In this document: positions 33,989-42,140 of the stretch, piece after piece
How the letters are laid out: each line of letters starts with the position of its first letter
How positions within the stretch are numbered: position 1 is the first letter of the stretch
Source of the DNA: Paucisalibacillus globulus DSM 18846
Lineage (GTDB): Bacteria; Bacillota; Bacilli; Bacillales; Amphibacillaceae
Length of the DNA stretch: 64,000 bases
Assembly (NCBI RefSeq): GCF_000482485.1
Contig: NZ_KI519436.1
Coordinates: 262,618 to 326,617 of the forward strand
Reading direction: 5' to 3'
Program-made: the position numbers and the translations under genes
Notes under the pieces: model-generated
What the model was told of the DNA's origin: nothing
What the model saw: only the letters and a program-made list of their open reading frames with translations
Databases searched by the model: none

Positions 33989-34897
33989 ATGATAAATATA
34001 CGGGAGTTATCAAAAAACTATGGTGAAAAGCAGGTCTTAAAAGATATCAATTTAGATGTTAATGACGGGGAGATATTTGCAATACTTGGCCATAATGGTG
34101 CAGGTAAAACAACCCTTATAAAATGCATCATGAACCTGGTTGAATATAAAGGGAAAATTACATACGCATTTCCGAAAGAGGATTTGTTCAAAAATATTAG
34201 TTTACAAATGCAATCATCCGTATACGAAGAAGGTGCGAGAGTTTACGAGATATGTAATCTATATAAGAAGCTTCTGAAAAGTGATGTTGACCTAGACGAA
34301 CTATTAGATGAATTCGGTTTATTATCATTCAAGAAAAGTAATATAAATAGTCTATCAGGTGGAGAAAAGCAAAAGTTGTCCATATTACTAACCCTAATAA
34401 ACAAGCCAAAAGTGATTATTTTTGATGAAATAACAACGGGATTAGATATCGTAGCTAGAAGAAAAGTGTGGAGCCAAATAAAAAAAGTGAATCAAGAGTA
34501 TGGTACCAATATCATTTTAACTAGTCACTTCTTAGATGAAGTGGAATACTTGGCTGACCAAGTTGTTATATTGGAAAACGGACAAGTATCTTTAACTGGT
34601 GGAGTTAAAGATATCGTAAAGCAAACATATGGAAATAAGAAAAATATTAGTTTTAAAATACCAAGTGTAGTTCCAAATTTGGAGAATGATTCTTTCAATT
34701 TAGATTTTGGAAATGTAGTGAAAAATGGTGACAGATATAATGTTGAATATGATACAGAAGATGAAATAAAGGTTCTAGAAGAGGTTAAAAGAAATAATGC
34801 TATAGATATCTATATAAAAGACTATTCATTTGAAGATGCTTTCTTAAAGAATTTAGGGTATGTCATAAACGAAAAAGGAGAAATTACACATGAATAA
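33989..34897 (+). CDS. ABC exporter ATP-binding protein of RiPP cluster
   Basis: 302 residues. Walker A GHNGAGKTT (about 36-44), signature LSGGEKQKLS, Walker B VIIFDEITTGLD and switch His in LTSHFLDEVEYLAD. The C-terminal extension of about 80 residues is typical of ABC-2 drug/antibiotic exporters of the CcmA type. It overlaps the permease gene by eight bases. Position at the end of the RiPP genes suggests product export or self-protection. No separate protease or peptidase-containing transporter is present in the cluster. Confidence 0.88.
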   Translation: MINIRELSKNYGEKQVLKDINLDVNDGEIFAILGHNGAGKTTLIKCIMNLVEYKGKITYAFPKEDLFKNISLQMQSSVYEEGARVYEICNLYKKLLKSDVDLDELLDEFGLLSFKKSNINSLSGGEKQKLSILLTLINKPKVIIFDEITTGLDIVARRKVWSQIKKVNQEYGTNIILTSHFLDEVEYLADQVVILENGQVSLTGGVKDIVKQTYGNKKNISFKIPSVVPNLENDSFNLDFGNVVKNGDRYNVEYDTEDEIKVLEEVKRNNAIDIYIKDYSFEDAFLKNLGYVINEKGEITHE

Positions 34898-35648
34898 GAT
34901 GGTAGTGTTTACGAAATATCAGACAAAGCTCTTGTTGAGAAATTATAAAACTACCGCTATTGGATTTTTAATGCCAGTATTGATGTTTGTAATTTTTAGT
35001 AATGTATTTGCCGACTTAGAAATTACTGGTACGGAATATACTATAGTAGATTATTTACTTCCTGCGTTTATTCCAATCATCATTATTAATGCCGTTATTG
35101 TAATTTATGGACACTACTATACTTTATATGAAGAACAAGGGAATCTATTAAAATATCGACTACTAGGGTTGAATAATGTTACCATCTCATTTGGTATATT
35201 TCTAGCCACCCTTATTTTTCAAATACTAGCAATACTGGCACTCGTTGCAACCGCAATTATTACATCCGATGTACCTATACCATATGGCAACCTATTATCT
35301 GTTCTCGTTGTTTTAATGGTAATCAATTTATTTCAGTTTGCAATTGTGTATTTGGTTTCATCTATTACAACGAAAAGTGCAACATATCAATCGATTTCTA
35401 TCATATTATTTAACTTCCAGATGTTTTTAGGGGGGTTAACGTTTCCGCCTGAAATGTTTCCAAATTTTTTACGTACAATCGTAGAATTTATTAATCCTAT
35501 TTATTATGGCTTACTAGCAATGAGGGGAGTTTGGACTGAAAAAGCAAGTGTATTTTCTTATTATCAGGAAATAGGACTTTTAGTATTGCTAACAGCTGTA
35601 TTTATTGTTCTTGCAAATTTTGTAAAACAAAGAAAAGTATTAACTTAA
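34890..35648 (+). CDS. ABC-2 type permease of RiPP cluster
   Basis: 252 residues with six predicted membrane helices in the ABC-2 arrangement, including FLGGLTFPPEMFPNFLRTIVEFINPIYYGLLAMRGVW near the fifth helix, a conserved ABC-2 signature region. ATG 34890 lies within the end of the ATPase gene behind AAAAGGAGA. It is the partner of that ATPase in exporting the modified peptide or conferring immunity. Confidence 0.87.
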   Translation: MNKMVVFTKYQTKLLLRNYKTTAIGFLMPVLMFVIFSNVFADLEITGTEYTIVDYLLPAFIPIIIINAVIVIYGHYYTLYEEQGNLLKYRLLGLNNVTISFGIFLATLIFQILAILALVATAIITSDVPIPYGNLLSVLVVLMVINLFQFAIVYLVSSITTKSATYQSISIILFNFQMFLGGLTFPPEMFPNFLRTIVEFINPIYYGLLAMRGVWTEKASVFSYYQEIGLLVLLTAVFIVLANFVKQRKVLT

Positions 35649-35708
35649 TTCCCGTCATTGTTTAATACGCACTATTACGGGTAATATTTTATTAGGGGGA
35701 TACGTAAT

Positions 35709-36455
35709 ATGAATTATGGAAAGAACTTTGCAGATGTTTATAGTAAACATTTAATTCACTTTTCGATACAGGTTGCCCCAAGAATATTCAAATTTCTTTC
35801 GAGTAAAGACACGAAAAATGAAATATTGGATTTATGTTGTGGAACAGGCCAACTAGCTTATTATTTTCTTGCAAAAGGTTATCATGTAACTGGAATTGAC
35901 TTTTCTGAAGATATGCTATACCATGCAAAAAAACTGAATAAGCCTTTTATTGAAACAAAGAAAGCTGAGTTTTATTGTAATGATGCCAGATATTTTTCAT
36001 TGAATAAAAAATACCCCAATATTGTTTCAACATATGATGCTTTAAATCATTTAGAAGATGATCAGAGTTTACAACAATGCTTCCAACAAGTATTCCATCA
36101 TTTAGAAGAGGATGGAACATTTATTTTTGATCTTAATACGAGATTAGGTCTTTCTAAAGGTGGAACTTTTATAAGGGAAGATGAAGAAATATTTAGTATC
36201 ATGCAAAGCATGTCTGAACCTTCTAGAAATAAAGCTTTTACAAGGTACTACGGTTTCGTAAAAGATGACTCTTCCCATGTCTATTATAAATATGATGAAG
36301 TGGTTTATAATACCATCTACAAAATGGAAAAGGTCAAAGAATATCTTTATGATACTGGGTTTATTTCAGTCAAATTTGCACATGTAAATAATTTACTTAA
36401 AATGGTGGAAGAGCCAGAGAAAGAAGAACGCGTTTTTATTATCGCAACAAAATAA
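35709..36455 (+). CDS. Class I SAM-dependent methyltransferase
   Basis: 248 residues with the SAM-binding motif I ILDLCCGTGQLAYYFLAKGYHVTGIDFSEDML (about 43-74), post-I acidic residue, and motif around VSTYDALNHLEDDQSL. Small soluble methyltransferase of the Methyltransf_25/11 group. It follows the ABC pair by 60 bases with an AGGGGGATA ribosome binding site, in the same orientation, so tailoring of the RiPP (N- or O-methylation) is plausible; it could also be an unrelated housekeeping enzyme just outside the cluster. Confidence 0.82.
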   Translation: MNYGKNFADVYSKHLIHFSIQVAPRIFKFLSSKDTKNEILDLCCGTGQLAYYFLAKGYHVTGIDFSEDMLYHAKKLNKPFIETKKAEFYCNDARYFSLNKKYPNIVSTYDALNHLEDDQSLQQCFQQVFHHLEEDGTFIFDLNTRLGLSKGGTFIREDEEIFSIMQSMSEPSRNKAFTRYYGFVKDDSSHVYYKYDEVVYNTIYKMEKVKEYLYDTGFISVKFAHVNNLLKMVEEPEKEERVFIIATK

Positions 36456-36561
36456 TATGGAATGGGTTTCACTTACACTAAGGTTGGAAATGATTAGAAT
36501 AATGAAAGGTAGTCTTTCATTTTTTAGTAGGTAGAAAAGTAAAAAACTTTCCGCCGACATA

Positions 36562-36606
36562 AGGAAAACTAACACATTCGCAAAAGAATGAGCGGATACG
36601 AGTTTT
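36562..36606 (+). terminator. Probable terminator after the methyltransferase
   Basis: GGAAAACT and AGTTTTTC arms enclose an inner CATTC/GAATG hairpin and end in a T run. It would mark the right end of the RiPP transcript. Confidence 0.45.
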
Positions 36607-36655
36607 TCTAATGAAGATTAAACTATCCCGAAAATATAACCGAGGTGAGTCAATC

Positions 36656-36850
36656 ATGAAAGTCTATATTAGGAATGCCATAGTTGCAGCTTTGATAGTA
36701 GCTTTAATAACTGGTCTGTTCAGTTATTTGTTCCGTGGCTATTTTTATTGGGGAGATACATTGAATGCAGCAGCAGGTACATTTATCATCTGGGCATTTT
36801 TGTTTCCACTAGTATATAAATATACTGGTTATTGTGGAAAAGAGGAATAA
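36656..36850 (+). CDS. Small membrane protein
   Basis: 64 residues from ATG 36656, seven bases after CGAGGTGAG; the open frame extends 15 codons upstream without support. Two hydrophobic segments (NAIVAALIVALITGLFSYLF and AAAGTFIIWAFLFPLVYKY) predict a hairpin in the membrane. Family not recognised. It lies beyond the probable RiPP terminator, so a cluster role such as immunity is possible but weakly supported. Confidence 0.6.
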   Translation: MKVYIRNAIVAALIVALITGLFSYLFRGYFYWGDTLNAAAGTFIIWAFLFPLVYKYTGYCGKEE

Positions 36851-37076
36851 ACCATTTTTCCAAAGTAATTAACGTGTTTTGACCAGGAGGCCGCTTCACA
36901 AAATGTGATTTAGTTTTGGTGGACTACCGAAATTACACTGCATTTGGCAATTGTAAAGTGGCTCATTTATTTTGCAATAAATGGCCGGTTGTACTTGGAA
37001 GATTGTTTGTCAAATACTGAATAAAAGAATGTAGTTAAAAGAATGGGAAATGGCTTTGGCAAGTCACGGGTATAAA

Positions 37077-37114
37077 AAAGGGGTTGTCGTATCCAATTTA
37101 CGATAACCCCTTTT
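37077..37114. terminator. Bidirectional terminator
   Basis: AAAAGGGGTT-TCGTA and TACGA-AACCCCTTTT arms, each with one unpaired base, nine bases before the stop of the leftward ABC permease gene. The stretch 36851-37076 before it holds a CATTTATT/AATAAATG hairpin (36968-36987 region) and no gene that I can support. Confidence 0.7.
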
Positions 37115-37122
37115 AGATTGAA

Positions 37123-37899
37123 TTACACAGCCATTTCTTTACGTTTGAAAATTTGACTAGCCAGCAGTAACAAGATTAGGGACAATCCAAGGGTTACTGC
37201 TGCGGTTGCAAGAAGATCACTACTAATCTCACCAGAAGTCAATGATTCTAGTATATAGCTAGAAAGATTATTTGGACTCCAATCAAGAATATGTTGGAAG
37301 ATTTGTGTAATAATACTCATCAACATAATTGTTAAAATAGTGAAGAAGGCAACCAAACCTCCAGATTTGAAGACAGTGTTATAAAAAATTGTTAATGAAA
37401 CGACCAAGGTCAACCACATACCATAGAAGAAGAATACCGTTAAGAATTCACCAAAGGTCAGTGTTCCGAACAGAATATTGATATAATACCAACTCACAAG
37501 TAAGCCAAGGAAAAGAGATACCCACACTAGCAATAAGTAAGAGACCCATTTTGCAGTAATATAATTCATGTAAGAAACAGGCTTTACTAATACTAGTTCA
37601 GAGACACCGCTTTTTCTTTCACCAGCAATAGTCCCCATTAAGATGAGAACAATGACTAAAATTCCTAAACTACTTAATTGACTAAGACTCATCAAAATTA
37701 CTTCAGTTGGTGCAAGTTCCGGTATTTCAAACACAGCCCCTTCAGGCATACCACCGACAGAATCAATAATTTGAGGTAAATAGTAAGTGGTTAGAGGATC
37801 CATGACAGACAATAAAATAATAACTAACGGTACCCAAACCCATTTTTTGTTTCGCCAGTTCTCGAGTAACTCTTTTTGAAATAACGTCATCCATTGCAT
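37123..37899 (-). CDS. ABC-2 type permease (NosY/BcrB-like)
   Basis: 258 residues, six predicted helices; begins WMTLFQKELLENWRNKKW, the amphipathic N-terminal helix usual in NosY-like permeases, and has GTIAGERKSGVSELVLVKPVSYMNYITAKW, the conserved loop that contacts the ATPase. Its start codon overlaps the stop of the ATPase gene. It is the last gene of a five-gene leftward operon led by a GntR regulator. Confidence 0.85.
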   Translation of the reverse strand: MQWMTLFQKELLENWRNKKWVWVPLVIILLSVMDPLTTYYLPQIIDSVGGMPEGAVFEIPELAPTEVILMSLSQLSSLGILVIVLILMGTIAGERKSGVSELVLVKPVSYMNYITAKWVSYLLLVWVSLFLGLLVSWYYINILFGTLTFGEFLTVFFFYGMWLTLVVSLTIFYNTVFKSGGLVAFFTILTIMLMSIITQIFQHILDWSPNNLSSYILESLTSGEISSDLLATAAVTLGLSLILLLLASQIFKRKEMAV

Positions 37900-38810
37900 T
37901 ATTCGTTCACCACCCTCATAAACATATCCTCTAGTGAAGCCTTATTAATGGAAAAAGTCGTAATTTGCCATTTCTCTTTCGTTGCTAATGTTAAAATACC
38001 TTCACGAGCTTTTTTCATATCAGTCGCTGTAATTAAAAGTGTATCCCGTTCTACCTTGGCATTAGAAACACCATCTATTGCCACAACCTTTTCTTGATAT
38101 AGTTGAATTTCATCTTCGACTTGTAACTCAATGACGGTAGTTTGATACTTTTTCCTTAAATCAATTAAAGATCCAGACTCAATTAATTTGCCATGATTTA
38201 GAAGTAGAAGTTCATCACTTACTTCCTCGGCATCATTTAAAATGTGGGTAGAAAATAATATCGTCATTTCTTGTTTTAATTTCTCCATCAGAACAAGTAT
38301 TTCCCTACGACCTATCGGATCAAGTGATGCAACGGGTTCGTCTAGAATCAATAATTTTGGCTTGTGAATGATAGCTTGAGCAATTCCAAGCCGTTGCTTC
38401 ATCCCACCTGAGTAACGAGATATTCGTTCATCTTGTGCTTCTTCAGATATCCCTACTTCTTTCAGCAATTTGGTTGCTCGTTTAGTTGCTTCACCTTTAG
38501 TAAGCTTAGCTAGTTTACCACTATAAACTAGGAATTCTCTTCCAGTCATCCACGTATGAAAGGCTGGATATTGCGGTAAATAGCCAATATATTTACGGAT
38601 GTCCTGATTTTTTCCTTGTGCTTCAATTTGAATGGTTCCTTCAGTTGGTTTTAAAAGACCAGCTAAACTTCTTAAGGTTGTTGTTTTTCCAGCTCCATTA
38701 GGACCGATTAATGCAATGCATTTATGGTGGCCGAAATCAAAACTGATATGGTCAACAACAGTCTTTGAGCCATACTTTTTAGTTAGTTTCTCAACGGTCA
38801 GTAATGTCAT
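37899..38810 (-). CDS. ABC transporter ATP-binding protein
   Basis: 303 residues. Walker A GPNGAGKTT (about 36-44), signature YSGGMKQRLG, Walker B LLILDEPVASLD, switch His STHILND. The C-terminal 80 residues follow the CcmA/BcrA pattern. It partners the permease downstream. The upstream gene ends at 38811, directly abutting this start, so translation is coupled. Confidence 0.9.
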   Translation of the reverse strand: MTLLTVEKLTKKYGSKTVVDHISFDFGHHKCIALIGPNGAGKTTTLRSLAGLLKPTEGTIQIEAQGKNQDIRKYIGYLPQYPAFHTWMTGREFLVYSGKLAKLTKGEATKRATKLLKEVGISEEAQDERISRYSGGMKQRLGIAQAIIHKPKLLILDEPVASLDPIGRREILVLMEKLKQEMTILFSTHILNDAEEVSDELLLLNHGKLIESGSLIDLRKKYQTTVIELQVEDEIQLYQEKVVAIDGVSNAKVERDTLLITATDMKKAREGILTLATKEKWQITTFSINKASLEDMFMRVVNE

Positions 38811-39002
38811 TTAACGAGATCTCCTTCCAAAGATAAAGTACAGTACAGGCCCTATAATACTTATTAGTACGATAATTAATGCCCATAACCATTTAGGACC
38901 ATTAGTTTCTTTTACTTTCACCAAGTCAACAATGGCAACAAGTAATAGAATGACCTGGATAATTAGGATAGGAGCGATTAACGCCCAGTTAATATTCACC
39001 AT
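38811..39002 (-). CDS. Small PLDc_N-type membrane protein
   Basis: 63 residues from ATG 39002 behind GAGAGGTG; the longer frame has no ribosome binding site. It has the PLD-nuclease N-terminal (PLDc_N) pattern: ALIAPILIIQVILLLVAIVDLVK, then GPKWLWALIIVLISIIGPVLYFIFGRR. Such proteins often sit in ABC-2 operons of this kind; function unknown. It lies between the DUF1648 gene and the ATPase. Confidence 0.8.
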   Translation of the reverse strand: MVNINWALIAPILIIQVILLLVAIVDLVKVKETNGPKWLWALIIVLISIIGPVLYFIFGRRSR

Positions 39003-39024
39003 ATACACCTCTCCAATCTTTTTT

Positions 39025-40125
39025 TTACATTCCCATAAGTTTAGGAATAGCAATGATAATTGAAATAATGATAATAAAGGTAATCCAAGCAAGTGGCCTT
39101 GCTAAGTTAATTGTCCAACCAACACCGAAACGCTTTTCTAAAAACAGTGCCGGATCATTTGGATTAAAATAAATCACTCCAAGTTTCCAATGTCTGTCAT
39201 CATCACGATCAATAGCCTCTCCATTCGTTCCGGCAGAGATTCTTACACGACTTCCACCTTGACCAGTAGTGAATGATAGAATAATAGCCCAAAGCGTTAA
39301 GATTAAAGTGAAAACAATTGGCACAATAGATATTAATTCCGTACTGATTGGGAAAATCAATGAAAATTGAATGAACATAAATAGTAATGATAATCCAATT
39401 CCAGTACCTATCAAATAAGCGGACCATCTTCTTCTAAAAATAACATTTTGCTTCATAGACTCTTCGGGTTTTTCAGCACTAATTTGTTGTTTAGCTTTTG
39501 CAATCATTGTATTTAAGAACATGAACAATAATGTTAAATAAAGCTGAATAATAGGCATGGCTAAAACTGTACGTGGCGTTTTTGTAACAGTATTCGTTAC
39601 CACTCCATCAAAGTTATATTGCATCGGTATTTGCTCTGGAATACGGTTGTAAAATTTAAAGGTTAAAGCAATGGATGCGAAAGTAATTAAGAAGGAAAAG
39701 GCAAACCAAAGATTGGAATGGTTTAGCTTATGTTTTCTAAACTCAGTACTAATAAAAACTTGCTGTGGTTTCTCCTTTCCCCAGTTTTCAGTTTGTTTTA
39801 ATTGCTTCATTACCCTATGGAAGTATAGATAGATTAAAAAATGAAGAAATAAATATGCACAAACGAGTATAGAAAAGAAAATGCTAAAGGTATTCGAATC
39901 CATATCATTGAGTGTTTCAAGTACAAGAAATAAAATGGTGACAATAATAGCCGATATTCCAGAATACAGCACATACTGTTTACGAAGTTTTTTAATCCTA
40001 TCTGTATGGTAGATTTCTTCTGGGATGGATACACCAAAGCTTTCCGTTCTTCTAGTCCAATAAGGAATAAACATGGTTGAAATATACGCAGGAATTAAAA
40101 TAAGGAGAAGAAATATCATATTCAT
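39025..40125 (-). CDS. DUF1648/DUF5808-type membrane protein
   Basis: 366 residues with about eight membrane helices. A DUF1648-like segment FKFYNRIPEQIPMQYNFDGVVTN (about 180-202) and the C-terminal DUF5808 signature YFNPNDPALFLEKRFGVGWTINLARP are visible. Proteins of this type are encoded next to GntR YhcF-type regulators in many Firmicutes (for example SdpI-like immunity proteins share DUF1648). It abuts the gntR gene without a gap. A role in signalling or protection against membrane stress is inference. Confidence 0.78.
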   Translation of the reverse strand: MNMIFLLLILIPAYISTMFIPYWTRRTESFGVSIPEEIYHTDRIKKLRKQYVLYSGISAIIVTILFLVLETLNDMDSNTFSIFFSILVCAYLFLHFLIYLYFHRVMKQLKQTENWGKEKPQQVFISTEFRKHKLNHSNLWFAFSFLITFASIALTFKFYNRIPEQIPMQYNFDGVVTNTVTKTPRTVLAMPIIQLYLTLLFMFLNTMIAKAKQQISAEKPEESMKQNVIFRRRWSAYLIGTGIGLSLLFMFIQFSLIFPISTELISIVPIVFTLILTLWAIILSFTTGQGGSRVRISAGTNGEAIDRDDDRHWKLGVIYFNPNDPALFLEKRFGVGWTINLARPLAWITFIIIISIIIAIPKLMGM

Positions 40126-40515
40126 TTACGAGCGACCTCCTTGATAAGTTTTATATAGTGACTTACAAAGCATTAAGAATTCCTCTTCACTAATATCACG
40201 GCAAATTGATTCAGCGATAAGAGGGCGTAAATTCTTTTCTAACTGACTTTTATGACTTGCATCAGCCTTTGGTACCCCATCTGGATTAATTACAACACCT
40301 TTTTGCCTATGGATTAAAATAAAACCATCTTGCTTCAAATGTTGATAAGCTTTATTCACCGTATGAAGATTGATACCAATATCAGAAGCAAGCGATCTAA
40401 CAGAAGGCAACGCCTCCCCAGGACGCAAATCCCTCCTCGCAATACCCTCAATAATTTGATGAACCAACTGCAAATAAATCGGCTCATCCGACTCAAAATC
40501 TAAATTTATAAACAC
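40126..40515 (-). CDS. GntR family regulator, YhcF type
   Basis: 129 residues from GTG 40515 (MFINLDFESDE), 11 bases after AAGGAG; a GTG four codons upstream overlaps the ribosome binding site and is less likely. The N-terminal winged helix is clear (PIYLQLVHQIIEGIARRDLRPGEALPSVRSLASDIGINLHTVNKAYQHLKQDGFI). The C-terminal part is short and helical with no ligand domain. First gene of the leftward operon; the perfect 15-bp inverted repeat over its promoter is the predicted autoregulatory site. Confidence 0.87.
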   Translation of the reverse strand: MFINLDFESDEPIYLQLVHQIIEGIARRDLRPGEALPSVRSLASDIGINLHTVNKAYQHLKQDGFILIHRQKGVVINPDGVPKADASHKSQLEKNLRPLIAESICRDISEEEFLMLCKSLYKTYQGGRS

Positions 40516-40628
40516 ATTACAGCACACTCCTTCTTTTTGTGGTGCCTGTCACTTCCCGAATTAGCTCGAAATTCGTCGAATATGTGCACAGCTCGTGTAG
40601 GGCTCTATCCACATTAATTTCATCTCGT

Positions 40629-40676
40629 GTTCTAACTGTTATATTTATTGTATAACAGTTAGAACGAATATGTCAA
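40629..40676 (-). promoter_or_regulatory. Promoter and 15-bp inverted-repeat operator of the GntR operon
   Basis: On the minus strand TTGACA (40676-40671) and TACAAT (40652-40647) with an 18-base spacer. GTTCTAACTGTTATA (40629-40643) and its exact complement at 40651-40665, separated by seven bases, cover the -10 box. This is a textbook repressor operator for the regulator encoded directly downstream. Confidence 0.8.
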
Positions 40677-40740
40677 TGGAAAATGATATCAACAGTGATA
40701 TCCCCAAGTTATTCATTATTATTTAAGTGAAAATCAGCTT

Positions 40741-40758
40741 TATCCACATTATCCACAG
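40741..40758 (+). promoter_or_regulatory. Two abutting perfect DnaA boxes
   Basis: TTATCCACA occurs twice head to tail (40741-40749 and 40750-40758). A near match, CTATCCACA, lies at about 40606 and AAATCCACA at about 40830. The boxes lie in a region of about 380 bases (40680-41050) where I see no gene. They may titrate DnaA or couple a neighbouring gene to replication, as DnaA-box clusters do in B. subtilis. Confidence 0.6.
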
Positions 40759-41049
40759 AGGGGTATGGACAGTTATTAACAACCTAATACGGATATCAAG
40801 GGCAGATCATACGGTGTTTTTATAAGAAAATCCACAAGAGGAAAATATTCTGTGAATCGAATAAATATAACTATAAAGTGCGTGCAGGTTTTTGGAATTG
40901 ACCACAATCTTAAACAGGAAGGGGCAGTAGGAACAGAAAAAATGGTCACAAGCGAAGTCAGGATGGATGTAAAATCCCAAAAATCCACCCAGGAATGGCG
41001 GAAGGATGAAATATAAAAGGTCTAGAATCTTTCCTTAAAAATTAAAAAA

Positions 41050-41074
41050 AGACCGAAGCTTCTAGCTTCGGTCT
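41050..41074. terminator. Terminator overlapping the yfhE stop codon
   Basis: AGACCGAAGCT and AGCTTCGGTCT (11 bp, loop TCT); T runs on both strands outside the stem, longest in the leftward direction. The yfhE stop codon lies in the loop. Confidence 0.8.
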
Positions 41075-41178
41075 GCCTTTTGTCTTGCACGGTCAGCCCG
41101 CTTAAATTCTCTTTGGTAAAGCACTTCCTGAGTTTTACTTAAAAACTTATCTCTTACTTCACGTTTTTCTTTTGGCAC
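41062..41178 (-). CDS. yfhE: YfhE-family small protein
   Basis: Too short for standard ORF lists. GTG 41178 behind GAGGGAT encodes 38 residues, highly basic, with TQEVLYQREFKRADRA, the core I recognise from B. subtilis YfhE. The gene is the neighbour of yfhF there as well, and yfhF, recX and yfhH follow here, which supports the call. Function unknown. Its stop codon is inside the terminator hairpin. Confidence 0.75.
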   Translation of the reverse strand: MPKEKREVRDKFLSKTQEVLYQREFKRADRARQKADRS

Positions 41179-41243
41179 GGCTATCCCTCACTCACAGTAT
41201 ATTTACTGTTTAGAATAACCAACATTTACATTTTTATACAATA

Positions 41244-41798
41244 TTAACCGACTTCACCATCAGCATTTGCTTCCATCGTAACAAATTGTTGATAAGAAAG
41301 ATAATGCTCTTTTGAAATCGCAAAGATATCATAAATTTCTTCCACTTGGTTTACTTTTTGGTAGACTTCAGGGTAAATGGTGTTTCCTAATGCAACATAA
41401 GGGAGTTTTAGAACGGCTTTTGTAGAGCGGATGTTGGTTTTTCTTACTTTCATGAAAATGGTCTCGATTTCATAATCAAAGAATAACTCATCGAAAAACT
41501 GCTCTTTTGCCGCACGATTATATCCCATCCCGAAATAAGGTTGGCCAATCCAAGTTGCTAAAAAACCGTGATTGTTTTCTATATCAAACAAATTAATCGT
41601 GCCAATAGGCTGTTGATATTCATCTACGATTGTCCTTGAAATTAACTCACCTTGTTCTTCTGCTTCCATCGTCTTTTTAGTTAAAAAGTAAAATTCATCT
41701 GTAGTATTTGCTTTATGTCTAACATATGGAAATACTTCTGGGTGTGACATCAGTTCAAATAGTACTGGCACCTCTTGTAAATCACGCTTTTTTAGCAT
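41244..41798 (-). CDS. GNAT family N-acetyltransferase
   Basis: 184 residues from ATG 41798 (MLKKRDLQEVP), where AGGAGGG is five bases upstream; the longer frame runs through the leader hairpin. RimJ/RimL-like GNAT pattern: ELMSHPEVFPYVR, GTINLFDIENNHGFLATWIGQPYFGMGYNRAAKEQFFDELF (acetyl-CoA loop) and a RKTNIRSTKAVLKLPY block like the N-terminal acetyltransferase RimJ motif KxNxxSxxVxxK. The ribosome binding site sits in the 3' arm of a hairpin, so expression is probably RNA-controlled. Substrate unknown. Confidence 0.82.
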   Translation of the reverse strand: MLKKRDLQEVPVLFELMSHPEVFPYVRHKANTTDEFYFLTKKTMEAEEQGELISRTIVDEYQQPIGTINLFDIENNHGFLATWIGQPYFGMGYNRAAKEQFFDELFFDYEIETIFMKVRKTNIRSTKAVLKLPYVALGNTIYPEVYQKVNQVEEIYDIFAISKEHYLSYQQFVTMEANADGEVG

Positions 41799-41802
41799 AA
41801 AA

Positions 41803-41960
41803 ACCCTCCTTATTTGTGCAGGAGGGTATCCAAATAAAAGGGACCCTAGTTGGAAGCCCACCCGCGAATTTTTATTAAGATCAACAAAAATTCGGGGTGG
41901 GAATCGAACCCACTAGAACCTGTTTAACAGGTGGCGCACCATTTGCCTTCCCTATTATAT
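41803..41960 (-). promoter_or_regulatory. Structured leader of the GNAT gene with tRNA-like hairpins
   Basis: Read leftward: TATAAT at 41960-41955, then three successive hairpins: GGTG/CACC, ACCTG/CAGGT, and a T-arm-like GTGGG-TTCGATT-CCCAC (41914-41898). The CCCAC arm can pair instead with a downstream GTGGG within a 16-bp bulged stem (41887-41902 with 41858-41874). Finally ACCCTCCTT/AAGGAGGGT (41828-41820/41811-41803) is followed by TTTTT and directly by the start codon, so one hairpin is both terminator-like and RBS-sequestering. No acceptor stem forms, so this is not a normal tRNA. Resembles a riboswitch or T-box-like control element, class unknown. Confidence 0.55.
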
Positions 41961-42140
41961 TTTGACAAATAGAAAAGTATAGAAATCTTTCCTACTCGCA
42001 TAAAAAACTCATTCACCAGTATTATGTGAATGCATTTTTAAACGTACATCGTTTTGTGACAATACATATAATACTACGAATAACTCCAAAATGGAACTAC
42101 TTTTTCAACAAAAATATCGACAAATTATGTTAAATTATTT

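Noticed and set aside
16744..36455. Class I lanthipeptide cluster
   Set aside because: No LanC cyclase is present, and YcaO plus SagB-type proteins indicate azole formation instead.
36851..37076. Possible decayed gene
   Set aside because: Short hairpins and scattered open stretches only; no frame with protein-like composition or ribosome binding site.
41885..41960. Minus-strand tRNA gene
   Set aside because: A T-arm and an anticodon-arm-like hairpin exist, but no acceptor stem can form and the D region is too short, so I treat it as a leader RNA.
41803..41960. Classical T-box riboswitch
   Set aside because: The conserved T-box motif AGGGTGGNACCGCG and a stem I specifier loop are not present.
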